The position numbers and the translations under genes are program-made. A stretch of DNA of 64,000 nucleotides from CAISDA01 sp050258555 (GTDB lineage: Bacteria > Bacteroidota > Ignavibacteria > UBA10030 > UBA8401). The first letter of the stretch is position 1. Every line of letters begins with the position of its first letter. Positions 44,007-53,056 of this stretch are shown piece after piece. The DNA lies in assembly GCA_050258555.1 (NCBI GenBank), contig JBLMZA010000031.1, forward strand, positions 1 through 64,000, written 5' to 3'. The notes beneath the pieces were generated by a model, which was given only the letters and a program-made list of their open reading frames with translations, made no database searches and was not told the DNA's origin.

Positions 44007-44357
44007 GGCCGGTTCCTTGTACTGATTGTAAGCGTGCTTCCTTCAACAGAGGGAGGGAATGTGTTGGTTCCTCCGATCGGCCGTGAAGAGGAAAATGCGC
44101 ATGTGCACAAAATCGTTCACCTTTGCCGTTCGTGCCACCTTGTTCCGCGGAAGCAAAAATGCCCAATTGCGTCCCCATTCGGTGAAATTACTTCAATCTT
44201 CAACTTTGGTGCGATTCTTGCATTCTGCATATCATGACGTGAGAGAAGCGTACCCGGCTGTGAACTTCCCCTTCTTCACACTCCTCATCGAAATGGACGT
44301 GCCTTCCTGCTGTGTGATCCGCACGAAAACATTTTTTCACCATTAATTTTATTTATC
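44007..44357. other. Intergenic region with no recognised element
   Basis: A 351-base gap between divergent genes. Short open frames exist, but none has a ribosome site or plausible composition. The last 60 bases before the 44358 gene are AT-rich and probably hold its promoter. Confidence 0.5.
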
Positions 44358-44981
44358 ATGCTGATGGAATTGAACAATCTGAACGGTGCAAACGAGACCG
44401 CACTGCATGCAAAATCCGTAAACGAGCTTACAGCACTCTCCAATCAGGGACAATGGCAGGAACTGGTCAGAATCTCGAAGGATGTCATACAGAGTCTTCA
44501 GATCAAGGAGGCGGCTGCCGAACATGCCGTCGCCTGCCTGAAGCAGATCGCCGACACGCAGTACCGGGCGGTCGAGAAGAACAAGCGCAATTCGACGGAA
44601 TGCTCGAATCGTCTGCTCTCGCTCATTACAAACAAGACGGTGCAGAGTCTGAGCGGACGCAATGAAGTAATCGAGTATCTGGGAGAGAGGATGATCGATA
44701 TCTGCACGATGGACTTTGAGTGCTATTACAACCTGATCAACATCGCGAACAACACCGATATCCGATCGAACATCAATCTGAAGGCGCTTGCGGCATATTA
44801 CGACGTGATGTTCGATGAAGAGGGGAAGGTGCGGCCGGAATGCCGGAAGGAGATCGAGCATGCCGTGCGGTATCTGAATATCCGCTACGTGAACATGTCG
44901 ATGATGACGTATGCGCTCGGGGAAAAGGAATCGGAGAAGGTCTATCTGCTTGTGAACTACATCGAGTCGAAGCGCGGCTGA
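44358..44981 (+). CDS. Hypothetical helical protein
   Basis: The 207-residue protein is predicted nearly all-helical, soluble and without a signal peptide (SVNELTALSNQGQWQELVRI, AAAEHAVACLKQIADTQYRA, VRYLNIRYVNMSMMTYALGE). The family is not recognised; the helix spacing near 20-60 is loosely TPR-like. There is no Shine-Dalgarno site. A large hairpin follows the stop. Confidence 0.65.
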   Translation: MLMELNNLNGANETALHAKSVNELTALSNQGQWQELVRISKDVIQSLQIKEAAAEHAVACLKQIADTQYRAVEKNKRNSTECSNRLLSLITNKTVQSLSGRNEVIEYLGERMIDICTMDFECYYNLINIANNTDIRSNINLKALAAYYDVMFDEEGKVRPECRKEIEHAVRYLNIRYVNMSMMTYALGEKESEKVYLLVNYIESKRG

Positions 44982-45004
44982 CGCCCGCCTGAAGGAACGT
45001 GAAG

Positions 45005-45047
45005 GCTGCAGAGGCCGCATGCGTGTTGCATGCGGCGCCTCTGCAGC
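45005..45047. terminator. Large hairpin between convergent genes
   Basis: GCTGCAGAGG (45005-45014) pairs with CCTCTGCAGC (45038-45047), and inside this CGCATGC (45016-45022) pairs with GCATGCG (45028-45034). The long GC-rich stem lies between the 44358 gene and the convergent glycosidase gene and probably terminates both, although there is no T tract. Confidence 0.5.
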
Positions 45048-45064
45048 GGTTCAACCAGCCCACA

Positions 45065-48000
45065 CTACTTCTGCACCACGAGTTTTTTCACCGATCTGAA
45101 ATCGCCCGCGCGCAATTCATAGAAATAAATTCCGCTCGATACATTCGAGGCATTCCATTCGGCTTCATGCATACCCGCAGGGCGCACGTCGTTCACCAGC
45201 GTCGTAACGACGCGTCCGAGCACGTCATAGATCTTCAGTGTGACGCGCTGCGCCGAGGGCAGCGAGTACTGCATGCGCGTGGCCGGGTTGAACGGATTGG
45301 GATAGTTCTGGCTCAGTCCGTATGTGAACGGCGTGCCGGACTCTCCGGCCACACCCGTCGTCGTGTTGAGCGTCAGCGCCGGGCTGACTTCCTGCGCGCC
45401 GTCGTTGGTGATCTGGCGGATTCTGTACTCGTATGTCTTTCCCGACGGAGGCGTATCGACGTATTCGTATGTCTGCGTCGTATCGGTGTTGCCCACGGCG
45501 TTCATGGCGCCGATTTCCGAAAACGTTCCGTTCACTCCGCGCTCGATCGTGTAGCGGTCGATGCTGATTTCCGAATTGACCGTCCAGGTGAGGCGGGCGA
45601 GCGTCCCGTTGAAGGTCGCCTTGTAGTCGATGAATCCCGTGGGCACGGTCAGCGCGCTTGTGACCATCTTGTCGATGTAGAGCACGCGCGTGCCGCCCTG
45701 CACATCGGCGTTGAGCGCAAGCACGTTGAAGCCGTTGAACTTGTTGCCCGTATCGGTGATCTTGCCTGCGGTCAGATACGGCTTGAAGAGGTTGCTGTCG
45801 AGCTTCGTGCCGATCAGTTTCCAGCCGTAATGGTTCACCGGAAAGGCCGGACCGGCGCAGATCTGTCCGTTGCCGTCGCGGATCACCGTGCGCAGCGTGA
45901 GATTGGTCTGGCCATTGGCCCATACCCATGCTCCGATGTAGCTGCCGCGGAGCATCGAACCGAGCTCGGCGCTTGTCAATCGCGTGATGCGCACGTTCCA
46001 GTCAACTGTCTTTGCCGGATCATCGACGAATGTCCACTTGCCGCAGCCGTCGCCTTCATACGGATGTTCGGTCGACCAGGCATGCACGCACTGGGCCTGG
46101 ATCACGCCGATCATGGCGGAGGCGGAGTTGCTCGAGGGCTGCTGCCAGCCGCTCATATCCGAATTGAAGTTGAAGAGAATCGACGGAGCCACCGTGCGGT
46201 TGGGGTAATGCGCCTTCACATCGTCGATGTAGATCGTGCCCGTGGCTTTGCCGCCCGACTGATTGAGCATGCCGAAGGCGGTTTCGATCTGCGTGATCGT
46301 GATGGGATAATCGACCGTGCCGCCGTTGACGGGAACGGCATAGACCATCTTGAATCCGACGGTGCGCCATTCATTTTTCCAGTTGACGACCGTGGGGGAG
46401 GAGATCGTGAAGAGCTGTCCTTCCTTGTCGGCGAATGTCAGCTTCAGTTTGTGACCGCCGCCGTCGCCGTAAACGCGCACGAAAATGCTGTCGACGCGGC
46501 TTGAAAGCGGCATCGTCGTGTTGAGCACGGCCGTGGCGCCGGAAGCCGAAACGGCATAGCCGAGCTTGAATGCCGGCGCGTCGGTCACGAGGGCATCGGA
46601 GCTCAGTCCGAATGTGACGTTATCGGGATCGGTGCCCGCCACATCCCACGTCCAGGCGTACGTGTCCTTGAATGTCTCGACCATGATCGTCGTATCCGTG
46701 CCGACGGAGGTGTAGGCGATGACGCGCGTCACCGTATCGAGCTTCACGGTGAGCGTGCCGGAGCCGAACGCGGTGGCCGTCACGACGCCATCGGCATCCA
46801 CATTGAGTCCGTCGGCATTGTTGACGAACGCGACCTGCGTGTTGTTCATCGTCACCTTGTTATTGCCCGAGTCGGTGCCCTTCACCGACAGCGTGAGCCG
46901 TTCGCCGGGCACCATCACAAGCGTCTGCGGATAGGCGCGCAGTTCCTTGATCACGCGCACGAAGACACGCACGGAATCGGCCGCCTTATTGTAGCGGATG
47001 CGCACCCAGCCCGAATCGTTCACGCTCTTCGATGTGAAGAGTCCATTGGCATCGATCGTGCCGATGTTGGCGTCGGCTTCCCATGTCACGTTGGAAGGAA
47101 GCGAGAGCGGATTGTAGTATTCATCCTTGCCTTCCGCATGGAACTGGAATGTCGAGCCCTGGAAGACATCGGCGCGCGTCTCCATGATGTTGAGCGAGGT
47201 GAGCGCGCCCTGCGGAGCGATGCTCACGACCTGAAGCGTGTTGGCCACCGAGCGCTCGCCGCCCGGATCGGACGGATCGTTGACGACCTTGCCGCGCACG
47301 ACCATCGTGGTCGATCCGCCGCCGTCGAAGTTGAACGCATCCGTCACATTGAGCGTGAGAAGGAAGCTTGCCATTTCATTGAACGACATGCCGAGCGAGG
47401 AGGCCTGGCGGCCGTCGACCGTGCAGAGGAAAAGCTTCGACGAATCGGCGTTGAAGCCGACGAATGTGCGGGGATGGCGCGCATCGCAGAAGCTCTGTCC
47501 CGATTCCTGATAGCCTTCGGTCGGGCTGACGTTGACGCCGTTGCGGAGGATGCGGCCGTTGCCGGCGATGATCTGCGCGAGCTTCTGCGCCGGAACGCCG
47601 AAGCCCATGTATATTCTGATCGTGTCGTTGACGGCCACGTTCGCTGCGAGGAATGCGCCCGCAGTGGATCCTGCCGAAAGCACCGCGCCGTTGGCGGGAA
47701 TGGCCGAGTTGCCTCCGCTGGCTTTCGCAGTCACGACGAATTTCAGCGTGTCGTTCGCGATCCACTTCGGCGAGGCAAGCGAGAGCACATATTCGACGCC
47801 GGAATTGTCCGTGCCCGTCGAGGCGCCTTCAAACGAGGTGAAGAGCACGGTCGAGGCGGCCGAGCGCGTCGTATTGACGCCGTTGATCGTGGCAGCGGCG
47901 CCGGATTTGGCGATCACTTTGCCGGTGAATGAAAATTTTTCCATCAGCGGTTTGCCCGATGCCGTGATGCCGAGCGCCGTATGGGAGGCGGCCAGCGCCT

Positions 48001-48346
48001 GCGCCGGCTTGCCATTGACCACCTGGTTGCCGATGGGCCATCCGGTTTCGAAGCTGAAAAAGTCGGCGTTCACGCCGCCGATCACCCGGTGGTTTTCACG
48101 GTCGTTGGCTGCGCACTGCACGGTCGTTTTGGTGAGGCCGCCGGCGGGTTTATACGATTCAACCATGATGTAGGGATTCTTCAGGTCGACTTCGAGCACA
48201 TCGAGCGTGAAAGGTCCCGGCAGATTATACTGCGAATGAATGACTCCCGGTGCGACGATCGTCGTCGAATACGGTGTATACGCATGCACATTGTATACAA
48301 AGCCCAAGGTCAGCACAAGCAGCAACAAAGAGGAATAACGTTTCAT
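45065..48346 (-). CDS. Secreted phosphodiester glycosidase-like protein with type IX sorting domain
   Basis: The 1093-residue protein has a signal peptide (about 1-22), a phosphodiester glycosidase/NAGPA-like domain (about 30-400) with IGGVNADFFSFETGWPIGNQ, HPRTFVGF, the acidic FNFDGGGSTTMVVRGKVVN and GGERSVANTLQ, then Ig-like and carbohydrate-binding-like beta domains (about 400-990), a fibronectin-like unit and the sorting domain YGLSQNYPNPFNPATRMQYS ending in KKLVVQK. Relatives remove GlcNAc from phosphodiester-linked sugars. The start follows GGAATT. Confidence 0.87.
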   Translation of the reverse strand: MKRYSSLLLLVLTLGFVYNVHAYTPYSTTIVAPGVIHSQYNLPGPFTLDVLEVDLKNPYIMVESYKPAGGLTKTTVQCAANDRENHRVIGGVNADFFSFETGWPIGNQVVNGKPAQALAASHTALGITASGKPLMEKFSFTGKVIAKSGAAATINGVNTTRSAASTVLFTSFEGASTGTDNSGVEYVLSLASPKWIANDTLKFVVTAKASGGNSAIPANGAVLSAGSTAGAFLAANVAVNDTIRIYMGFGVPAQKLAQIIAGNGRILRNGVNVSPTEGYQESGQSFCDARHPRTFVGFNADSSKLFLCTVDGRQASSLGMSFNEMASFLLTLNVTDAFNFDGGGSTTMVVRGKVVNDPSDPGGERSVANTLQVVSIAPQGALTSLNIMETRADVFQGSTFQFHAEGKDEYYNPLSLPSNVTWEADANIGTIDANGLFTSKSVNDSGWVRIRYNKAADSVRVFVRVIKELRAYPQTLVMVPGERLTLSVKGTDSGNNKVTMNNTQVAFVNNADGLNVDADGVVTATAFGSGTLTVKLDTVTRVIAYTSVGTDTTIMVETFKDTYAWTWDVAGTDPDNVTFGLSSDALVTDAPAFKLGYAVSASGATAVLNTTMPLSSRVDSIFVRVYGDGGGHKLKLTFADKEGQLFTISSPTVVNWKNEWRTVGFKMVYAVPVNGGTVDYPITITQIETAFGMLNQSGGKATGTIYIDDVKAHYPNRTVAPSILFNFNSDMSGWQQPSSNSASAMIGVIQAQCVHAWSTEHPYEGDGCGKWTFVDDPAKTVDWNVRITRLTSAELGSMLRGSYIGAWVWANGQTNLTLRTVIRDGNGQICAGPAFPVNHYGWKLIGTKLDSNLFKPYLTAGKITDTGNKFNGFNVLALNADVQGGTRVLYIDKMVTSALTVPTGFIDYKATFNGTLARLTWTVNSEISIDRYTIERGVNGTFSEIGAMNAVGNTDTTQTYEYVDTPPSGKTYEYRIRQITNDGAQEVSPALTLNTTTGVAGESGTPFTYGLSQNYPNPFNPATRMQYSLPSAQRVTLKIYDVLGRVVTTLVNDVRPAGMHEAEWNASNVSSGIYFYELRAGDFRSVKKLVVQK

Positions 48347-48453
48347 GTGGAATTCCGGTAATTATGAGAAAAGGAGGTGTTGGCGATGCTCTGCCAAAAT
48401 AGGGAAAAAATTTCTCTACAGCAAGGCGGATGGAAGGATTTGAAACGGCGGGT

Positions 48454-49560
48454 TCATTCGGTTTTCAAGAACAGCTTTCCGGGCAGCTGCCGGACGACGC
48501 CCTTGAACTCGAGTCCGAGCAGCGCCACCAGCGTATCGGCCGGTGAAAGGCCGGTGAGTTCCGTGATCGCATCGATATGGACCGGCGCGGCATCGAGCGC
48601 ATCGACGATTTTCTGTTCGAAGACCGTGAGCTGCGGCAGGGTCTTCTTCGGCATCTCCTGCAGGATGGGCCGGAGCTCATAGTCGAGCTCGACGATGATG
48701 TCGTCGATGCCGGTGACGAGCTTCGCCTGTCCTTCGCGGATGAGCCGGTTCGTGCCGGCGCTGAATTTCTGGTCGATGTTGCCGGGCACGCAAAAGAGCT
48801 CGCGGTTCTGATCGATCGCCATCGAGGCGGTGATCATTGCGCCGCCGTCTTCGGCCGATTCGACGATCACGGTTCCGAGCGACATGCCGCTGATGATGCG
48901 GTTGCGGCGGGGGAAATTGCCGGGATCGGCCTTCGTGCCCATGAAGAATTCGGAGACGACCGCGCCGCTTTCGGCGACGCGTTCGGCAAGGCCCCTGTTC
49001 TCGGCGGGATAGATCATGTCGAGCGCCGAACCGATCACGGCGACGGTGCGTCCGCCGGCGCGGAGGGCCGAGGCGTGCGCCGCGGTGTCGATGCCGCGGG
49101 CGAGTCCGCTCACCACCGTAATCGAGCGCGCGGCAAGATCTGCCGCGAATTTCTCCGCGGTCGTTTTTCCATAGAGCGTGGGATGGCGCGTGCCGACGAT
49201 GCCGATCGCATAGCGGTCACTCGGCTCGAGCGTTCCGCAGACGAAGAGCATCGGCGGAGGATCATAGATCGATGCGAGAAGGGAAGGATAGGCCGGATCC
49301 CAGAGCGTCACGATCGCTGCGTTGGCCTTGTTGAGGCGCGAGAGCTGCTCGTCGGCAAAGGCCGGTCCGTCGGCGTGGTGCACGATCGCCGAGGCAAGCT
49401 TGCGGTCGATGCCCTCGACGCAGGCGAGCTCGGGCGCCGACGCGCGCAGGGCCTCGGAGGGCGAGCCGAAATGGTTCACCATCGAGCGGAGACGATTTCC
49501 CCCGATGCCGGGGACGGATGCCAGCACAAGCAGATCACGCACATCGATGCCGGATGACAT
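48454..49560 (-). CDS. dprA: DNA-processing protein DprA
   Basis: The 368-residue protein loads RecA on incoming single-stranded DNA in transformation. It has an N-terminal HhH-like region (VPGIGGNRLRSMVNHFGSP), the Rossmann core with AIGIVGTRHPTLYG, VVSGLARGIDTAAH, GNFPRRNRIISGMS and VIVESAEDGGAMITA, and a C-terminal winged helix (VDALDAAPVHIDAITELTGL). The start at 49560 follows GGAGG; an upstream extension of the frame is not used. It sits between two secreted glycosidase genes, with no other competence gene nearby. Confidence 0.95.
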   Translation of the reverse strand: MSSGIDVRDLLVLASVPGIGGNRLRSMVNHFGSPSEALRASAPELACVEGIDRKLASAIVHHADGPAFADEQLSRLNKANAAIVTLWDPAYPSLLASIYDPPPMLFVCGTLEPSDRYAIGIVGTRHPTLYGKTTAEKFAADLAARSITVVSGLARGIDTAAHASALRAGGRTVAVIGSALDMIYPAENRGLAERVAESGAVVSEFFMGTKADPGNFPRRNRIISGMSLGTVIVESAEDGGAMITASMAIDQNRELFCVPGNIDQKFSAGTNRLIREGQAKLVTGIDDIIVELDYELRPILQEMPKKTLPQLTVFEQKIVDALDAAPVHIDAITELTGLSPADTLVALLGLEFKGVVRQLPGKLFLKTE

Positions 49561-49597
49561 AGGAGCCTCCGTTGTGTGACGCATGGGACTGCTTCGA

Positions 49598-50890
49598 TTA
49601 TTGCCGGCCCTGGGCGATGCCGCGCGCAAGCGCATCCCACCAGTCCATCGAGATGATGTGGACGATGTCGAAGACCATCAGTCCGTCGCTTTTCTTCAGA
49701 TTCATCGCGATCGCTTTTTCAAACTGAGCGGGATGGTCCCGGTACTGCTCCACATAGATTCCGCCGTAAGCCGGCACCGCTCCCTTGAGCACCTTCTTCA
49801 CGATTTCGCACGAGCCTTCGACAGAGTACCATGGCTCCTTGCCCGAACCCGTGCCGGTTTCGGTCGTTCCTTTTTTATCCGACGCCTTGAGCTCGTCCTT
49901 CGTCACTTCGAAATAATAATTTCCGGTCGTGTAGAGATCGAGCAGTTCGGCATATCCGGTCTTCTTGTATGTTGGGCTCGCCCACTTGTATTCCTTCGAC
50001 GGGTCGTAGTTCCTGCTGGCCCAGTTGACGCCGACCTGATAGTAGATCGGATACCATGCGCCCGTATAGTCGCCGAACGAGACGGAGGGCCGGGCCTTCT
50101 TCACCGTCTGACGCGCTTTGGCCATGAAATCGTGGATGATCGTTGCGCGCCATTCGACCCACTGCCGGAAGTACGGGCCGGGACGGGATTGGAGCGATCC
50201 GTCGGCCGCCTTTTTCCATTCGAAGATGTCGGCGGGGAAATGGTCGATCTTCTTTCCGAGATGCTTTTCAAAGAGCGCGCGCGAAAGCGGAGAGAAGTCC
50301 GCATGCAGATCGTCGTAGCGCACACGGTCGAGAATGACGCCGTCGACGGCGTACTTCGTCACGAGCTCGCGCAGCACATCGAGTTCGTGACGCTGCACCG
50401 ACGTGTCGGCGGGATTCGTCATCGCCGAATATTTTTTCTTCAGTTTCGTGATGGGCACCATGCCGCTGTCGGTATAGATGATCGACGCCCATTCGGGATG
50501 CTGCGTATAGACAATACCGCGGTCGAAGAAATTGTGTCCGGCCACGAAGATGTTGAGCGACGCATGGATGCGGAGCTTGCGCTTGTGCGATTCGCTGATG
50601 AACGTCTGCAGGAAGTCGAATGTCTGCGGGCGGTGGAACTTGTCCCATTCCTTCATGAGCGGGGCGTAGCGGCTCGGGAAGAGCACTTCGCCGGTGATGG
50701 GTTTCACGTCGACGACGACATCGGTGAAGCCGAGCGACTTCACCTTGTCCAGATAGTAGCGGATTGAATCGGGATAGCTCAAACGGGAAAAATTCGCCGT
50801 GGCGTCGAACCACATGAGCATCGGCTTGTCCTTTGCCCGTGCCGGCAGGATGGCGGCGGCGATAAGAAGCGCGAGAAGAAATTTTTTCAT
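49598..50890 (-). CDS. Secreted GHL10/DUF187-like glycoside hydrolase
   Basis: The 430-residue protein has a signal peptide (about 1-19, ending ARA) and a TIM-barrel of the glycosyl-hydrolase-like 10 type: MLMWFDATANFSRL, YYLDKVKSLGFTDVVVDVKP, IHASLNIFVAGHNF, and VDGVILDRVRYDDLHADFSP, whose acidic residues lie at the expected strand ends. The substrate is unknown, and glycan or peptidoglycan-linked targets have been suggested for the family. No ribosome site is visible. The gene lies between glmM-like and dprA genes. Confidence 0.75.
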   Translation of the reverse strand: MKKFLLALLIAAAILPARAKDKPMLMWFDATANFSRLSYPDSIRYYLDKVKSLGFTDVVVDVKPITGEVLFPSRYAPLMKEWDKFHRPQTFDFLQTFISESHKRKLRIHASLNIFVAGHNFFDRGIVYTQHPEWASIIYTDSGMVPITKLKKKYSAMTNPADTSVQRHELDVLRELVTKYAVDGVILDRVRYDDLHADFSPLSRALFEKHLGKKIDHFPADIFEWKKAADGSLQSRPGPYFRQWVEWRATIIHDFMAKARQTVKKARPSVSFGDYTGAWYPIYYQVGVNWASRNYDPSKEYKWASPTYKKTGYAELLDLYTTGNYYFEVTKDELKASDKKGTTETGTGSGKEPWYSVEGSCEIVKKVLKGAVPAYGGIYVEQYRDHPAQFEKAIAMNLKKSDGLMVFDIVHIISMDWWDALARGIAQGRQ

Positions 50891-50943
50891 TGTGTCGTGT
50901 CTGTTGGGTTCCGGGAAAAAAAGCACTGTGTCCGAACGGATGC

Positions 50944-52308
50944 TTATCCCGCGATCTCGCGCTGGAACTGCGCCACGAGCGCCGCGGCGTCTTCGGTCGT
51001 CTTCGCTTCGGCGATGATGCGGATGATCGGCTCGGTGTTCGATTTGCGCAGATGCACCCACGAGGAGGCGAAATCGATCTTGAGGCCGTCGTCGGTATTG
51101 ATTGTCTCGGTTCGTTCGTATTTCTCTTTCAACCGGGCGAGGATGCGGTCCGGCTGCAGGGCGCCGAGCTCGATCTTGTTCTTGACGATGTGGTACTGCG
51201 GCATGCTTGCTTTGAGGGCCGATGCCGTTCCGCCGAAATTCGTGAGCAGCTGCAGAAAGATGCCGGCGCCGACAATCGCGTCGCGCCCGAGATGCACGGC
51301 AGGCACGATGACGCCGCCGGAGCCTTCTCCGCCCACGACCGCCTTCGCATCGCGCATGCAGGAGGCGACGTTGATCTCACCGACCGGCGTGCGCAGCACG
51401 CGCGCGCCGAATTGCGAGGCAATGTCGTCCACGGCGCGCGTGGTCGAAAGATTCACGACGACCGTGTGGCCGGTGCGGCCGGCTTTGGCTTCCTCTTCAA
51501 GCACGAAGCGCACGGCGCTTGCGACGGTGTATTCCTCGACGAAGGGTTCGCCTTTCTCGTTGATCAGCACGAGCCGGTCCACGTCCGGATCGACGGCGAT
51601 GCCGAGCTGCGCGCCTTCCGTTACGACGCGTTCGGCAAGCGAAGTGAGATTCTCCGGAATCGGTTCGGGCGTGTGAGAGAAGACGCCGCTCACATCGGCA
51701 TTCATGGCGATCACATCGCATCCGAAGCGCTTCAGGAGCTCCGGCATGATGACGCCGCCCGCGGCGTTGACGCAGTCGATGACGACCTTGAACTTCTTTT
51801 TCCGGATCTCCTCCGCATGCACAAACGGCAGCGCAAGCACCGCGTCGATATGCTTTTCGATGTATGACGGATCATACCGGTAGGTGCCCTGGCAATCCCA
51901 CGGCATGTATGCGCGCGCGGGCGCGTCGGCGATTTCCCAGAATGCGCGGTTTTCCGCCGCATCGAGAAAAAGCCCGGTCGAGGCCAGAAACTTCAGGCCG
52001 TTCCACTGCATGGGATTGTGGCTTGCCGTGATGATGACGCCGCCGGCCGCATGCTCCTTCTCGACGGCCAGCGCCACGGTCGGCGTGGGGCAGATGCCGA
52101 TGTCGATCACGCTGCATCCCATCTGCACGAGCGTCGAGGAGACGATCTTTGCGATGTGCTCGCCGGTGCATCGCCCGTCACGGCCGATCACAATCGTTCC
52201 GCGCCGGCAGTATTCGGCGAAACCGGAGATGTATTTGACGATGACATCGGGGGTGAGCGATTCGCCGACGACTCCACGAATGCCCGAAATGCTGACCATG
52301 AGCGACAT
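50944..52308 (-). CDS. Phosphohexomutase (phosphoglucosamine/phosphomannomutase family)
   Basis: The 454-residue alpha-D-phosphohexomutase has the phosphoserine loop GGVIITASHNPMQWNG, metal loop IAVDPDVDRLVLIN, sugar loop GGEGSGGVIVPAVH and phosphate loop RKSNTEPIIRIIAEA. The N-terminus SISGIRGVVGESLTP is like GlmM and archaeal-type mutases. It interconverts sugar 1- and 6-phosphates for cell-wall or exopolysaccharide precursors; GlmM is likely but not certain. It heads a minus-strand run with the GHL10-like gene and dprA. Confidence 0.9.
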   Translation of the reverse strand: MSLMVSISGIRGVVGESLTPDVIVKYISGFAEYCRRGTIVIGRDGRCTGEHIAKIVSSTLVQMGCSVIDIGICPTPTVALAVEKEHAAGGVIITASHNPMQWNGLKFLASTGLFLDAAENRAFWEIADAPARAYMPWDCQGTYRYDPSYIEKHIDAVLALPFVHAEEIRKKKFKVVIDCVNAAGGVIMPELLKRFGCDVIAMNADVSGVFSHTPEPIPENLTSLAERVVTEGAQLGIAVDPDVDRLVLINEKGEPFVEEYTVASAVRFVLEEEAKAGRTGHTVVVNLSTTRAVDDIASQFGARVLRTPVGEINVASCMRDAKAVVGGEGSGGVIVPAVHLGRDAIVGAGIFLQLLTNFGGTASALKASMPQYHIVKNKIELGALQPDRILARLKEKYERTETINTDDGLKIDFASSWVHLRKSNTEPIIRIIAEAKTTEDAAALVAQFQREIAG

Positions 52309-52455
52309 GCGGTGCGTTCTTTCTTGAAAAATGAGAGTGAGAAATTTTTTCGTTCGAATTGATGTTCAAAGCGGTATCATGCATAAAATAAAAAAGTGCG
52401 GACAGAGAAGCAATCATCCGCGCCTGCATGCACCTTGAATTCCCCTGGAGCGTAC

Positions 52456-52923
52456 ATGAAAAAGATCCTGATGTGGACCGGCATTGCGCTTGCCGCCGCA
52501 TTTGTGCTGATACAGCTCAAACGTCCGGAGCGGACGAATCCTTCCGCCGACCCTGCTCATAACTATGCAAACGTGCTTTCGGTTCCTGCCGATGTGAAGT
52601 CGATCATCGACAGGGCCTGCCGCGACTGCCATTCGAACGACACGCGCTGGCCGTGGTACTCGAATGTCGCGCCCGTGTCCTGGCTGCTTGCCGATGATGT
52701 GGAAGAAGGCCGCCGGCATCTGAACCTGTCCGAATGGGGGACGTACAAAAAAAGCAAGCAGATCAAGAAGCTTTCGGAAATCGACGGCGAGATCGCCGAC
52801 GGATCGATGCCGCTGCCGAAGTACATCCGCCTGCATCCCGAAGCGAACCTCACACAGGCCGAACGGGACCGGATCTCGAAGTGGGCCGATGACGAGGGAC
52901 GAAAACTCGGCGGAGAAGAATGA
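52456..52923 (+). CDS. Membrane-anchored haem-binding (Haem_bd) protein
   Basis: The 155-residue protein has an N-terminal membrane anchor (about 4-21) and a single c-type haem site RACRDCHSNDTRWPWYSNVA, followed by PVSWLLADDVEEGRRHLNLS and GSMPLPKYIRLHPEANLT, all typical of the Haem_bd family of Bacteroidota. It probably carries electrons outside the membrane. The start follows TGGAG. It stands alone between divergent and downstream operons. Confidence 0.9.
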   Translation: MKKILMWTGIALAAAFVLIQLKRPERTNPSADPAHNYANVLSVPADVKSIIDRACRDCHSNDTRWPWYSNVAPVSWLLADDVEEGRRHLNLSEWGTYKKSKQIKKLSEIDGEIADGSMPLPKYIRLHPEANLTQAERDRISKWADDEGRKLGGEE

Positions 52924-52972
52924 GCCGCGCGGCTTCGGAAATTTTCTTCCCTTAATAATTTACTTTAAGTGC

Positions 52973-53000
52973 TTGCAATAATGATCTTTTTTTGTAATAT
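52973..53000 (+). promoter_or_regulatory. Likely promoter of the 53-64 kb operon
   Basis: TTGCAA (52973-52978), a 16-base spacer and TAATAT (52995-53000) in an AT-rich gap, followed by a leader of about 50 bases to the GTG start. Confidence 0.55.
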
Positions 53001-53056
53001 TCAGAATGGTAAGAAATTTGCTGACAATCGCTCACCATTCTCTGTGTGTATAGCCT

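Noticed and set aside
44999..46504. 501-codon ORF on the plus strand
   Set aside because: Antisense to the phosphodiester glycosidase gene; shadow composition.
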